Below are positions 15,249 to 21,068 of a stretch of DNA of 21,068 nt, piece after piece. The translations under genes and the position numbers were made by a program. Location: NCBI GenBank assembly GCA_001275005.1, contig JWZX01002245.1:1-21068 (forward strand), given 5' to 3'. The stretch comes from Chrysochromulina tobinii (Eukaryota > Haptophyta > Prymnesiales > Chrysochromulinaceae). The notes under the pieces were generated by a model that searched no databases, was not told the DNA's origin, and saw only the letters and a program-made list of their open reading frames with translations. Position 1 is the stretch's first letter, and the number at the start of each line of letters is the position of its first letter.

Positions 15249-16466
15249 ATGCGAGTACTCAATCAGGCATCCCGGCCATGGAGGTCGCCGCCCCCGTCGC
15301 CGCCGAATGCGTCTGCACTCGCCTCTTCGTGCCCCCTGCTGCATCTCGTCCAGCGCGACGGGCGCAAAGTCTTCTGGGCGTGGGCAGCCGCGGCACAGCG
15401 CACCGCCCCGTCCGACGCGGAGCTAAGGGCCATCGGCTTCGGTGGTAGCGTGTGGGCAGCCGGGAGTCGCACAGAGCCGAATTTGTTGGTGCTGCTGCAC
15501 GGGCTTGGGGATACGCCCCGCCCGTTTGCAAAGCTTGCTGAGCGGCTTGCGCTCCCGCAGACCTCGGCGCTCGCGCTGCGGGCGCCGTTGCCGCTGCCGG
15601 CGGGGCTGGACGGATTTGCCTGGCACGAGGCGTTTGAGCTCGACACGGGAGATCTCATACAGCCCAACACGGGCGAGCGGCGTCGTACCGGTAGTCTTGC
15701 GAGCGCAACGCGGACGCGGCTGCGTCGCCTCGTGCGCTTGCTAGTGCAGCATGGCTGGCCACACCGACGCCTCTTTTTGTTTGGCTTTGCGCAGGGCGGC
15801 ACCGCTGCCCTCGACTTTGTATGCCACGGGGGGGGGCTCGAGAGAGCACGCATCACGACGGGCGCCGATGCTGTGGCTGCTGCCTCGGGGCCAACGGCTG
15901 GCGCCAACGGCTGTGCGATGGGGGCATTAGGCGGCGTCATCAGCTGGTGCGGCCTTCCGCTTCCTGAGGCCGTCCTGCCCGAGTCTAGCCTGCCCGAGTC
16001 TAGCCTGCCCGACGCTGGCGTCCGCGGCAGCCACCGCACGGACGATGACTCGCTACTAGGGATGCCCGACACGGCGCTACGAGGGATGCCCGACACGGCG
16101 CTACAAGGGACGCCGCTGCGAGGCACGCCACTGCTCCTCGCTTGCGGCGATCAAGATCCGCTCATGCCTCTGGCGCTCGCATGCCGTCTCTTCGAAAGCG
16201 CGCGCACTAGGCTCGGCTTACGGCTGCGCGAGGGTACCGGTAAGGGTACCGGTACGGACGCTGAAACCGACGTCGATCGAGACGCGCCGCCCTGGGCGTT
16301 AGTGCAGGACCGGGCGCCCGCCGCGGAGTTGCATCTCCTCCGAGGCAAGGCACAGGCGATGGTCGGCAACGCGGACGAGGCGAGGACGCTGATGCGCTTC
16401 CTGGCGCGTTACCTCGAGCTGGCTGCGTCACTCGAAGACGATCCGGGACTCCATCGGGTCGTGTGA
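15249..16466 (+). CDS. Acyl-protein thioesterase/carboxylesterase-like alpha/beta hydrolase, probably inactive
   Basis: 405 residues from ATG 15249. The fold motifs of the phospholipase/carboxylesterase family (Abhydrolase_2) are clear: LLVLLHGLGDTPRPF (His 84 in HGLGD), LALRAPLPLPAGLDGFAWHE, LFLFGFAQGGTAALDF, then LLLACGDQDPLMPL and a C-terminal EARTLMRFLARYL helix. In active members the elbow reads GxSxG; here it is GFAQGG, with Ala 181 in the nucleophile position. The acid appears kept as Asp 303. The catalytic His expected ahead of the last helix seems to be Gln 369 (GKAQAMVG). A pseudo-hydrolase is therefore likely. Low-complexity inserts not typical of the family (PESSL repeats, GMPDTAL repeats, a GTGKGTGT run) lie between the elbow and the acid. 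The 5' leader includes a Pro-rich stretch; localisation is unclear. Confidence 0.75.
   Translation: MRVLNQASRPWRSPPPSPPNASALASSCPLLHLVQRDGRKVFWAWAAAAQRTAPSDAELRAIGFGGSVWAAGSRTEPNLLVLLHGLGDTPRPFAKLAERLALPQTSALALRAPLPLPAGLDGFAWHEAFELDTGDLIQPNTGERRRTGSLASATRTRLRRLVRLLVQHGWPHRRLFLFGFAQGGTAALDFVCHGGGLERARITTGADAVAAASGPTAGANGCAMGALGGVISWCGLPLPEAVLPESSLPESSLPDAGVRGSHRTDDDSLLGMPDTALRGMPDTALQGTPLRGTPLLLACGDQDPLMPLALACRLFESARTRLGLRLREGTGKGTGTDAETDVDRDAPPWALVQDRAPAAELHLLRGKAQAMVGNADEARTLMRFLARYLELAASLEDDPGLHRVV
15975..16099 (+). repeat. In-frame tandem duplications inside the hydrolase-like gene
   Basis: A 15-bp unit CTGCCCGAGTCTAGC occurs twice exactly (15975-15989, 15990-16004), with a third diverged copy. 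A 24-bp unit occurs twice (16052-16075, 16076-16099), differing at one base, and reads GMPDTALR/Q. Both lengths are multiples of three, so the frame is kept. They form a species-specific loop expansion. Confidence 0.8.
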
Positions 16467-16783
16467 GACCATCGATGGAGGTGCAGCTTCGAGTGTGGTC
16501 TTTTCCGATACGATATACTACAACACGTACCTAGGGCAGTTCGTATTTTTGTATCCTATCCCGGTCTACAAAAGGTTTAAGGTACTCGTGGGGCATCGCA
16601 CTAGTGATCGCCGGGCATCGCCATAAGCTTGAATACGTCGGTTCGGCGTACTCGGTTCACGGGGGATGGTGATCATGCTGCGTACGAGTCAGCTTTGGCG
16701 ACTCGTACCCGACGAATGCCATGTGGATCATATTGCGCATCGACGACAAGCAGTTTGCCACCTCGGGTGGCACCATAGGTTCA
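16467..16783. other. Convergent intergenic region between hydrolase-like and Cys-rich genes
   Basis: 317 bp between two convergent stop codons. GGGCATCGC occurs twice near 16591-16620, and a perfect hairpin lies at 16682-16708. On the minus strand a frame ending PEVANCLSSMRNMIHMAFVG lies at 16657-16780 and might be a second exon of the neighbouring Cys-rich gene; I cannot confirm this. Confidence 0.35.
16682..16708. terminator. Perfect 9-bp hairpin in convergent 3' region
   Basis: GTACGAGTC (16682-16690) and GACTCGTAC (16700-16708) are exact inverse complements around a 9-nt loop. It lies about 215 bp past the hydrolase-like stop and 75 bp past the stop of the opposing gene. A 3'-end or transcript-stability role is possible; the type label is tentative. 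Confidence 0.35.
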
Positions 16784-17149
16784 TTACTTGGAGGCATGGT
16801 TGTCCTTGCAGGGCCCCTTGTTGACTTGGCATTTCTTTCGGTTGCACGGCGCATTGGGGCGGAAGATGCACTTTGCACCTTCGGGCACCGGGTTTGGACC
16901 AAAGAAGCAAGTCGCCTCCGCAGCGCGCGCAACCTCCGGAATCGCAAGCACATCATCTGGCAGGGGCACTCGCATGCATGGATGTGCGAGGTTGGAGCCC
17001 TGCGCCGCTGGCATCACGTCCTCCGCTGACTTCATTTTCATGACTGCAGACACTGCAGAGCCAGATCGCGGTGTGGCCCAGGGCAGCTGCAGCGCACTGG
17101 CCATAGAGAGACCAAGCGAAACCACGACCAACTTCGACCCGACCAGCAT
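16784..17149 (-). CDS. Small secreted or plastid-targeted Cys-rich protein
   Basis: 121 residues from ATG 17149 to TAA at 16784. The leader MLVGSKLVVVSLGLSMASA is a clear signal peptide; the following LQLPWATPRSGSAVSAVMKM is basic and Ser/Ala-rich, so plastid targeting is as possible as secretion. The C-terminal third carries five Cys in CFFGPNPVPEGAKC, APCNRKKCQ and KGPCK, preceded by LPDDVLAIPEVARAAEA, a likely helix. I recognise no family. Alternative 3' splicing into the frame further left (16657-16780) cannot be excluded. Confidence 0.5.
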   Translation of the reverse strand: MLVGSKLVVVSLGLSMASALQLPWATPRSGSAVSAVMKMKSAEDVMPAAQGSNLAHPCMRVPLPDDVLAIPEVARAAEATCFFGPNPVPEGAKCIFRPNAPCNRKKCQVNKGPCKDNHASK

Positions 17150-17312
17150 TTTTGCGTCCAGATCACGGCTCGTTCTTCGCGACGCGACTTCCGGAAAGGA
17201 AGTGTCTCATCAAATTCCGAAACAGGTAACGTCGGGACTTTCCGTCTGTTTTCGCTCCTTCGTCCCTTCCCCCCGAGCGCTCACCACTTCTCCCGTACAA
17301 ATAGCTTGGAAA

Positions 17313-17375
17313 GGGGTGGGGGAGTAAGTGCCACCAGGCCCAGACATGATACAAGTGGGGTGGGGGAGTAAGTGC
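17313..17375 (+). repeat. 19-bp direct repeat GGGGTGGGGGAGTAAGTGC, two copies
   Basis: Exact copies at 17313-17331 and 17357-17375, 44 bp apart, in the upstream region of the minus-strand Cys-rich gene (about 165-225 bp from its ATG). They could be a regulatory site pair or remains of a short duplication. Confidence 0.8.
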
Positions 17376-17539
17376 ACGCGCGGCACCGTCTCAAGGGACG
17401 GTCTCTCTCTCCCAGCGGTCAGGGTGTTTCAGTGATGGATCCCACTTCTCACACCCTGCCAGCCGCTTTCTACCCGGAACCCGGTCGACTGCTACGACTG
17501 CTGGTGGGCGGGATTGTGATCGGCAATCAGGTGCGAGGT

Positions 17540-17570
17540 GGGGGGTGCGTTGGGGGGGTGATCAGGGGGG
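17540..17570 (+). other. G-run cluster, G-quadruplex candidate
   Basis: Runs of 6, 7 and 6 G (17540-17545, 17552-17558, 17565-17570) stand within 31 nt, with loops of six bases. Only three runs are long, so a quadruplex would need one run to fold back or the shorter GGG runs just upstream. Confidence 0.35.
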
Positions 17571-17801
17571 TTAGTGCGTCCTCAATCATCGTCGCCCTGC
17601 CGCACGCACAGGTACCCACGCAGAACAGAACAGATGGTAACAGACTGTACAGATCACAACACACCATACTCAGGTCCTGCGTGTCAAATAACCACACCGC
17701 GTTTTGCAGTCGTAGGCGCGCTCTAACGGCGCTATAGGCGCGCACACGGACGGCGAGTCTCGTCGCACACACGCACACACCGGAAGCCGCATGCACAAAA
17801 C

Positions 17802-17841
17802 ACTCCAGCTCAAGCCGGCGACGTATAGCTTGAACTGGAGT
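17802..17841. terminator. 14-bp near-perfect hairpin past the membrane coiled-coil gene
   Basis: ACTCCAGCTCAAGC (17802-17815) pairs with GCTTGAACTGGAGT (17828-17841) with one G-to-A change and a 12-nt loop. It begins 45 bp beyond the stop of the minus-strand gene ending at 17886, so it probably lies in its 3' UTR. A role in 3'-end formation or RNA stability is a guess. Confidence 0.45.
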
Positions 17842-17885
17842 CCGACTTAGGATGTGTATTGCACTCATCGATGAGCCTGTGGTGC

Positions 17886-18929
17886 CTAAGTGTAGGTGCA
17901 TCTCCGCTTGAAGTGGATCAGCTCAAGCGTCCTGGCATCGAGCTCTAGCTTTCTGGCCGAGATCTCCTGACCGAGGAGCGCAAGTTGCTTGTCCTTGCCG
18001 ACGATCTCGACCTTGAGCCGATCCATGTTGCCCTCAAGCCCCGCCGTCACCTTCAAATGCTCGTTGCTGAGCGCCGTCCAGAGCGCCATGAGATCGTCCT
18101 TGGACGTGATGAGCTCGGTAATCTCCACCTTGAGCTTCTTGATCTCGCCATCCTTGTCACGCGAGGACTTCGTGAGCGCCTTGCCTGCCACGGCGAGCGC
18201 GGCAATCTCGGCGTTCAACCTCTTCTCGAGCGCGGCCTTCTCCTCCCTAACATCTTGCTCCTTGAGCGTCACGAGCTGCAGCTCAGCATTAGCCTCACGG
18301 ACCTCGTGCCTGAGTTTTGCGTTCAGCCTCTCCTCCAGCGCGGCCGTGTCCGCCTTGGCCTGACGCAGCTGTTGCTTGAGCGCCAGGGTCTCATTTGTGA
18401 GTCTCGCATGGTCGCTGTCCACGTGACCGAAGGTCACCTGAAAGCGTGGCGACATGGAGTGCAGCACCTTAAGGCCCTGCAGGGCCTTCTGCACGTGTGG
18501 TTGCGCCTCCTCTGCAAGCCGTGTCAAGATAAGATTCATCGGCAGCTGCGGAGGAGGCGCTGCTCGTGGCACGAGCTGCACGACCTTCGTGGCGGGAATC
18601 GAGTGAATGAGCACGGCGGTGCCAACGACAGCTATCAGGAGCGCTCCGTAGCCAGCCATCGTCAGCCCGACCTTCCGATGCAAAGGGGCCAGCTTATCGT
18701 TCGCCCTCGCGTTCAGCCGCGCGATCTCTGCCGCCGCCTCCGCAACGCCGGTGCTCGCTTTGCCGTCGTTGGACGCACTTGGGCTCCTTGTTGAGATGCG
18801 CGATCGGTGTCTCGGACCACCGCCGCCGGTGGCCTGCCGCGATCGCGCCGGCGACTTTCTGCGCGACACTGGCGGCGGCGTGCTGCGCGGCACGACAGGC
18901 GACAGCCACACTTTCATTATATCAGCCAT
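17886..18929 (-). CDS. Membrane-anchored coiled-coil protein
   Basis: 347 residues from ATG 18929; a longer frame starts only at TTG and is not used. The N-terminal 80 residues are basic and Ser/Pro-rich (PPPVSRRKSPARSRQATGG), suggesting a cytosolic, possibly phosphorylated tail. One membrane segment follows at about 88-111 (VGLTMAGYGALLIAVVGTAV). From about 130 to 347 the chain is charged and heptad-like, with LALKQQLRQAKADTAALEER, LKVEITELITSKDD and a short terminal LIHFKRRCTYT. The topology suggests a single-pass anchor with a coiled-coil rod, as in tethering or organelle-linker proteins. I recognise no family. The 5' flank carries a 20-bp tandem repeat; the 3' flank has a hairpin. Confidence 0.7.
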   Translation of the reverse strand: MADIMKVWLSPVVPRSTPPPVSRRKSPARSRQATGGGGPRHRSRISTRSPSASNDGKASTGVAEAAAEIARLNARANDKLAPLHRKVGLTMAGYGALLIAVVGTAVLIHSIPATKVVQLVPRAAPPPQLPMNLILTRLAEEAQPHVQKALQGLKVLHSMSPRFQVTFGHVDSDHARLTNETLALKQQLRQAKADTAALEERLNAKLRHEVREANAELQLVTLKEQDVREEKAALEKRLNAEIAALAVAGKALTKSSRDKDGEIKKLKVEITELITSKDDLMALWTALSNEHLKVTAGLEGNMDRLKVEIVGKDKQLALLGQEISARKLELDARTLELIHFKRRCTYT

Positions 18930-19010
18930 TGGCGATGGGGTCGCGGTCTCTCCTGCGCGATTGTGCCTTGTTTGTTCGCACCCTGGCAGGGCCCGACCGA
19001 CCGTCTGTTT

Positions 19011-19050
19011 TGTGCAAACTTCATCTGTCTTGTGCAAACTTCATCTGTTT
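19011..19050 (-). repeat. 20-bp tandem repeat upstream of the membrane coiled-coil gene
   Basis: Plus-strand copies TGTGCAAACTTCATCTGTCT (19011-19030) and TGTGCAAACTTCATCTGTTT (19031-19050) differ at one base. They lie 82-121 bp upstream of the start at 18929, so they are in the promoter or 5' UTR. Confidence 0.8.
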
Positions 19051-19439
19051 CAAAATGAGTGCCACGGTGCTGCATGCATCAATTCCCCAAATGGTGAGAA
19101 TGGTGAAATTGGTGATGGGTGAAGGGTCGGACCCAAGAAAAATACATGTAGTGGACCGCCAAGAAATAGATGAAGAAAAACAACAACCCGGGAACGGAAC
19201 AACCCCGATTGGTACAACCAAGGGTACAACTCTACTACATCTAAAAGATCCTAACATGAGGATGTTTAACATCACGCCTGCAGACCGACGTGCCGCGCTA
19301 CACAGTACGATAGGAAAAAGTCTCTCTATGAATCTCTACTACGTACTGCAACTGGACAGGGGGGCTCTTTTTCGCTTTTGTCACTAGAGTGCCCACGACT
19401 CTCTTGACTGCGGAAAGAGGCACTCCACTGTGTGGATCT

Positions 19440-19459
19440 CCCACAGCGTCGGCTGTGGG
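19440..19459. terminator. 8-bp perfect hairpin with GTCG loop
   Basis: CCCACAGC (19440-19447), loop GTCG, GCTGTGGG (19452-19459). It lies about 165 bp past the stop of the minus-strand PH/IQ gene. The 3'-end role is only suggested by position. Confidence 0.4.
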
Positions 19460-19625
19460 TTGCACAGCTTGCACAGCGCCTCCACAGATAAGGCCGGGGA
19501 AAGTGCACGCCCATGTGCACGCCACGCTCGGCTCATATCGCTCGCTCTCGTTCTGGCTGGTCTACGTTCTGAGTCTGTCTGTCCGCCCTCTCGACGCGCA
19601 ACGAGAGGTCATCATGAGAGGTCGC

Positions 19626-20906
19626 CTACGACGTACGGCAGCCGAAGACCTGCTCGACCTTCGCCTCATTGGCCGATGATGGGTCGGACGTCGGCCGTGC
19701 CGCCCTGAGCTTCGCAGATTGCTTCCGGTCGGCGTTGCCGCGCATCACTGACTGCAGCTTGACCGCGGCTACCTCGAACTCGCGCGCCGTGTTGGGCGAC
19801 GCCTGATAGGTCTGAAGCAGCGTGCGTGCTTCCGCGGGCGTGGACGAGTCCGTCGGGGCCTCCTCGGCAGGCGCGGCGGGCGGCTCCCTGAGGGGACTTT
19901 GCACCTCCCACTTGGACGGTGAGATTGGATCTGCGGACTTGGACGGTGAGATTGGACCTGCGGACTTGGACGGTGAGATTGGATCTGCGGACTTGGACGG
20001 TGAGATTGGATCTGCGGACTTGGACGGCGAGATTGGATCTGCGGGTGCGCCCGTTATGGCGCCGGTGGCGGGTGCGTCAGCCTCGAGCGTGGTCGACTGC
20101 TTTCGGTCTGACCTGCCGCGGACGTGAGCCTGGATATGGACAGCGGCCTTCCCCTCTACCTCGGCCGCCCTGTTGGCCGCCTCGATTCTGCTCCCGGCCG
20201 TTGCTTCGGGGGGCAGCTCGAATGTTAACGTGGAGCCCGGCACGGCGCCGTCGGGTACTGTGAGGATTGTCGAGATCCCTGTCGGTAGCGTCATCTTAAG
20301 CTGATCGCCCTCGCGCGCACCCTCAGGCACAGTAACTTCATACGACTGCTGCGGCGATGCCGGCGCGGAGTTGCGCGGTGTGTCGAGCGTCGACTCATCA
20401 GCAAGCTCCGCCGCCGACACCGACAAGCGTGGGCTGAGGAGCCCTGCGCCTGCGAGTTGCTTGCTGAACAAGCTGCGCGTCGAGCCGATGCCTCGCTGCG
20501 CAGCGAAGATCGCGTTGAAGCGCTCGGCCGTCGACGGCGTGATGTACGAATGTAGCGCCGCGTCCACGAGCGTCTGGTCGTTGATCGCCGAGCACCATGC
20601 AAGGAGCCAACGCACGCGCGCAGCTGGGTCGTCGGAAAAGGAGACGACCAACGTCTTCTTGATGCGCGTGGCCGATCCCTCGGCAATCTGCAGGGTGACT
20701 GCGTCGGGCGCCTCCGCGGGCGGAGTCGGTGCGATTGAGACCACGTTGCGCAGGTCAAAGTAGCCCTTGATCGTCTTGCGCCTGTCGTCAGCGTAGTACT
20801 TCACGTGGAAGCCCTCCGACGTGAAGAAGCGGGTCCTCGCGTCGCTGCCGAAGGCATTTCCGACGTGGTTCTTCCGGAGCCAGCCCACGACACAGGTGGG
20901 GTCCAT
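19626..20906 (-). CDS. PH-domain protein with two IQ motifs
   Basis: 426 residues from ATG 20906; the longer frame starts at TTG and is not used. Residues about 6-115 look like a PH domain: VVGWLRKNHVG, TRFFTSEGFHVKYYADD, KTIKGYFDLRNVVSI, LVVSFSDDPAARVRWLLAWC with the closing Trp helix. Residues about 190-235 carry a two-half motif (YEVTVPEGAREGDQLKMTLP, ILTVPDGAVPGSTLTFELPP), a small beta module common in algal proteins. Two IQ-type calmodulin-binding motifs follow: AAVHIQAHVRGRSDRKQ at about 254-270 and AAVKLQSVMRGNADRKQ at about 379-395. Between them lie five SADPISPSK repeats. The likely role is a phosphoinositide- and calmodulin-responsive adaptor at membranes. The repeated SPSK sites could be phosphorylated. 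Confidence 0.75.
   Translation of the reverse strand: MDPTCVVGWLRKNHVGNAFGSDARTRFFTSEGFHVKYYADDRRKTIKGYFDLRNVVSIAPTPPAEAPDAVTLQIAEGSATRIKKTLVVSFSDDPAARVRWLLAWCSAINDQTLVDAALHSYITPSTAERFNAIFAAQRGIGSTRSLFSKQLAGAGLLSPRLSVSAAELADESTLDTPRNSAPASPQQSYEVTVPEGAREGDQLKMTLPTGISTILTVPDGAVPGSTLTFELPPEATAGSRIEAANRAAEVEGKAAVHIQAHVRGRSDRKQSTTLEADAPATGAITGAPADPISPSKSADPISPSKSADPISPSKSAGPISPSKSADPISPSKWEVQSPLREPPAAPAEEAPTDSSTPAEARTLLQTYQASPNTAREFEVAAVKLQSVMRGNADRKQSAKLRAARPTSDPSSANEAKVEQVFGCRTS
19911..20045 (-). repeat. Five 27-bp tandem repeats coding SADPISPSK
   Basis: Five contiguous, nearly identical 27-bp units (19911-19937, 19938-19964, 19965-19991, 19992-20018, 20019-20045) encode S-A-D/G-P-I-S-P-S-K on the minus strand. 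Only about one base per unit varies, indicating recent expansion or gene conversion within the PH/IQ gene. Confidence 0.9.
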
Positions 20907-21068
20907 GGCACCACTTGGCTGCAGCACTTGGCGATGGCCGGTGGCACACAAGGGTCACAAGGGTCGCAAGGAGGTTCCGACATGCCGCTTGACCCCAACA
21001 GTTAAGCGGCCGTGAACCACCGTGTGAAGAGACAGTCGGCGGGGCCATCAGTAGCCCAGCCAGGGGGA
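20907..21068 (-). promoter_or_regulatory. 5' flank of the PH/IQ gene
   Basis: 162 bp upstream of the PH/IQ start to the window edge. The coding frame stays open for 15 codons upstream but without an ATG. GGGTCACAAGGGTCGCAAGG-type short repeats occur at 20950-20972. No clear promoter element is seen. Confidence 0.3.

Larger units (their letters stand above)
17150..17885. other. Long intergenic region with G-rich repeats and a hairpin
   Basis: 736 bp holding the 5' side of the Cys-rich gene and the 3' side of the membrane coiled-coil gene. It contains a 19-bp direct repeat (17313-17331, 17357-17375), a G-run cluster (17540-17570), AC-rich stretches near 17765-17785 and a hairpin (17802-17841). 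No frame here shows a convincing protein. Confidence 0.4.
18930..19625. other. Intergenic region between two minus-strand genes
   Basis: 696 bp covering the promoter of the membrane coiled-coil gene and the 3' side of the PH/IQ gene. It includes a 20-bp tandem repeat (19011-19050), TACATGTA (19143-19150), a hairpin (19440-19459) and an A/T-richer block at about 19060-19390. A plus-strand frame at 19055-19387 (110 codons from ATG) has no recognisable domain and a base composition unlike the other genes, so I do not call it. Confidence 0.4.

Noticed and set aside
19055-19387. Plus-strand 110-codon small gene
   Set aside because: It has an ATG but no recognisable motif, lies in A/T-richer intergenic DNA and contains short imperfect repeats; RNA evidence would be needed.

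Overview
The window looks like nuclear DNA of a GC-rich, plastid-bearing unicellular alga, most likely haptophyte-like. This is inference. The pointers are a Tic22-type plastid import protein with what looks like a signal-plus-transit leader, Cys-rich DGGPG/TDCxDCG modules and GCTD repeats as seen in marine protists, long apparently single-exon ORFs, SPRY, PH and IQ domains, and no bacterial operon or ribosome-binding-site logic. I saw no rRNA, tRNA, viral or CRISPR feature.

Layout. (1) 1-4487, minus strand: one open frame without a stop, running off the left edge, encoding a secreted or cell-surface mosaic. It has a signal peptide, three Cys-rich modules, a Pro-rich linker, a C-type lectin domain, an F-type (fucolectin-like) domain, a beta-rich domain, two more Cys-rich modules and at least 13 GCTD repeats. 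(2) 4702-7707, plus: a type II membrane protein joining a TIM-barrel glycoside-hydrolase-like region to an FGE/SUMF1-like domain; it is divergent from gene 1 across 214 bp holding two palindromes. (3) 7920-8813, plus: Tic22-like protein. (4) 9463-10023, plus: small SPRY-like protein. (5) 10337-10711, minus: small Cys-rich, zinc-ribbon-like protein, perhaps the last exon of a spliced gene. (6) 10955-11509: an array of twelve hairpins built on one 12-bp arm sequence, bracketed by 15-bp inverted repeats and palindromic at a higher level; this is the most unusual object in the window. (7) 11909-14862, plus: long coiled-coil protein whose first 590 bp are spread over three frames. (8) 15249-16466, plus: alpha/beta hydrolase of the acyl-protein-thioesterase/carboxylesterase type with Ala in place of the nucleophile Ser and Gln where the catalytic His is expected. 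(9) 16784-17149, minus: small secreted Cys-rich protein. (10) 17886-18929, minus: membrane-anchored coiled-coil protein. (11) 19626-20906, minus: PH domain plus two IQ motifs with a 27-bp tandem repeat between them.

The genes do not form an obvious pathway. Genes 1 and 2 share a divergent promoter region, and both concern surface or secretory carbohydrate biology (lectins; glycosidase-like plus FGE-like), so co-regulation is possible but unproven. Three perfect copies of the palindrome TACATGTA lie in intergenic DNA upstream of genes. Hairpins lie beyond the 3' ends of genes 8/9, 10 and 11. Where the longest frame began at GTG or TTG I moved the start to the first in-frame ATG, because this is eukaryotic DNA.
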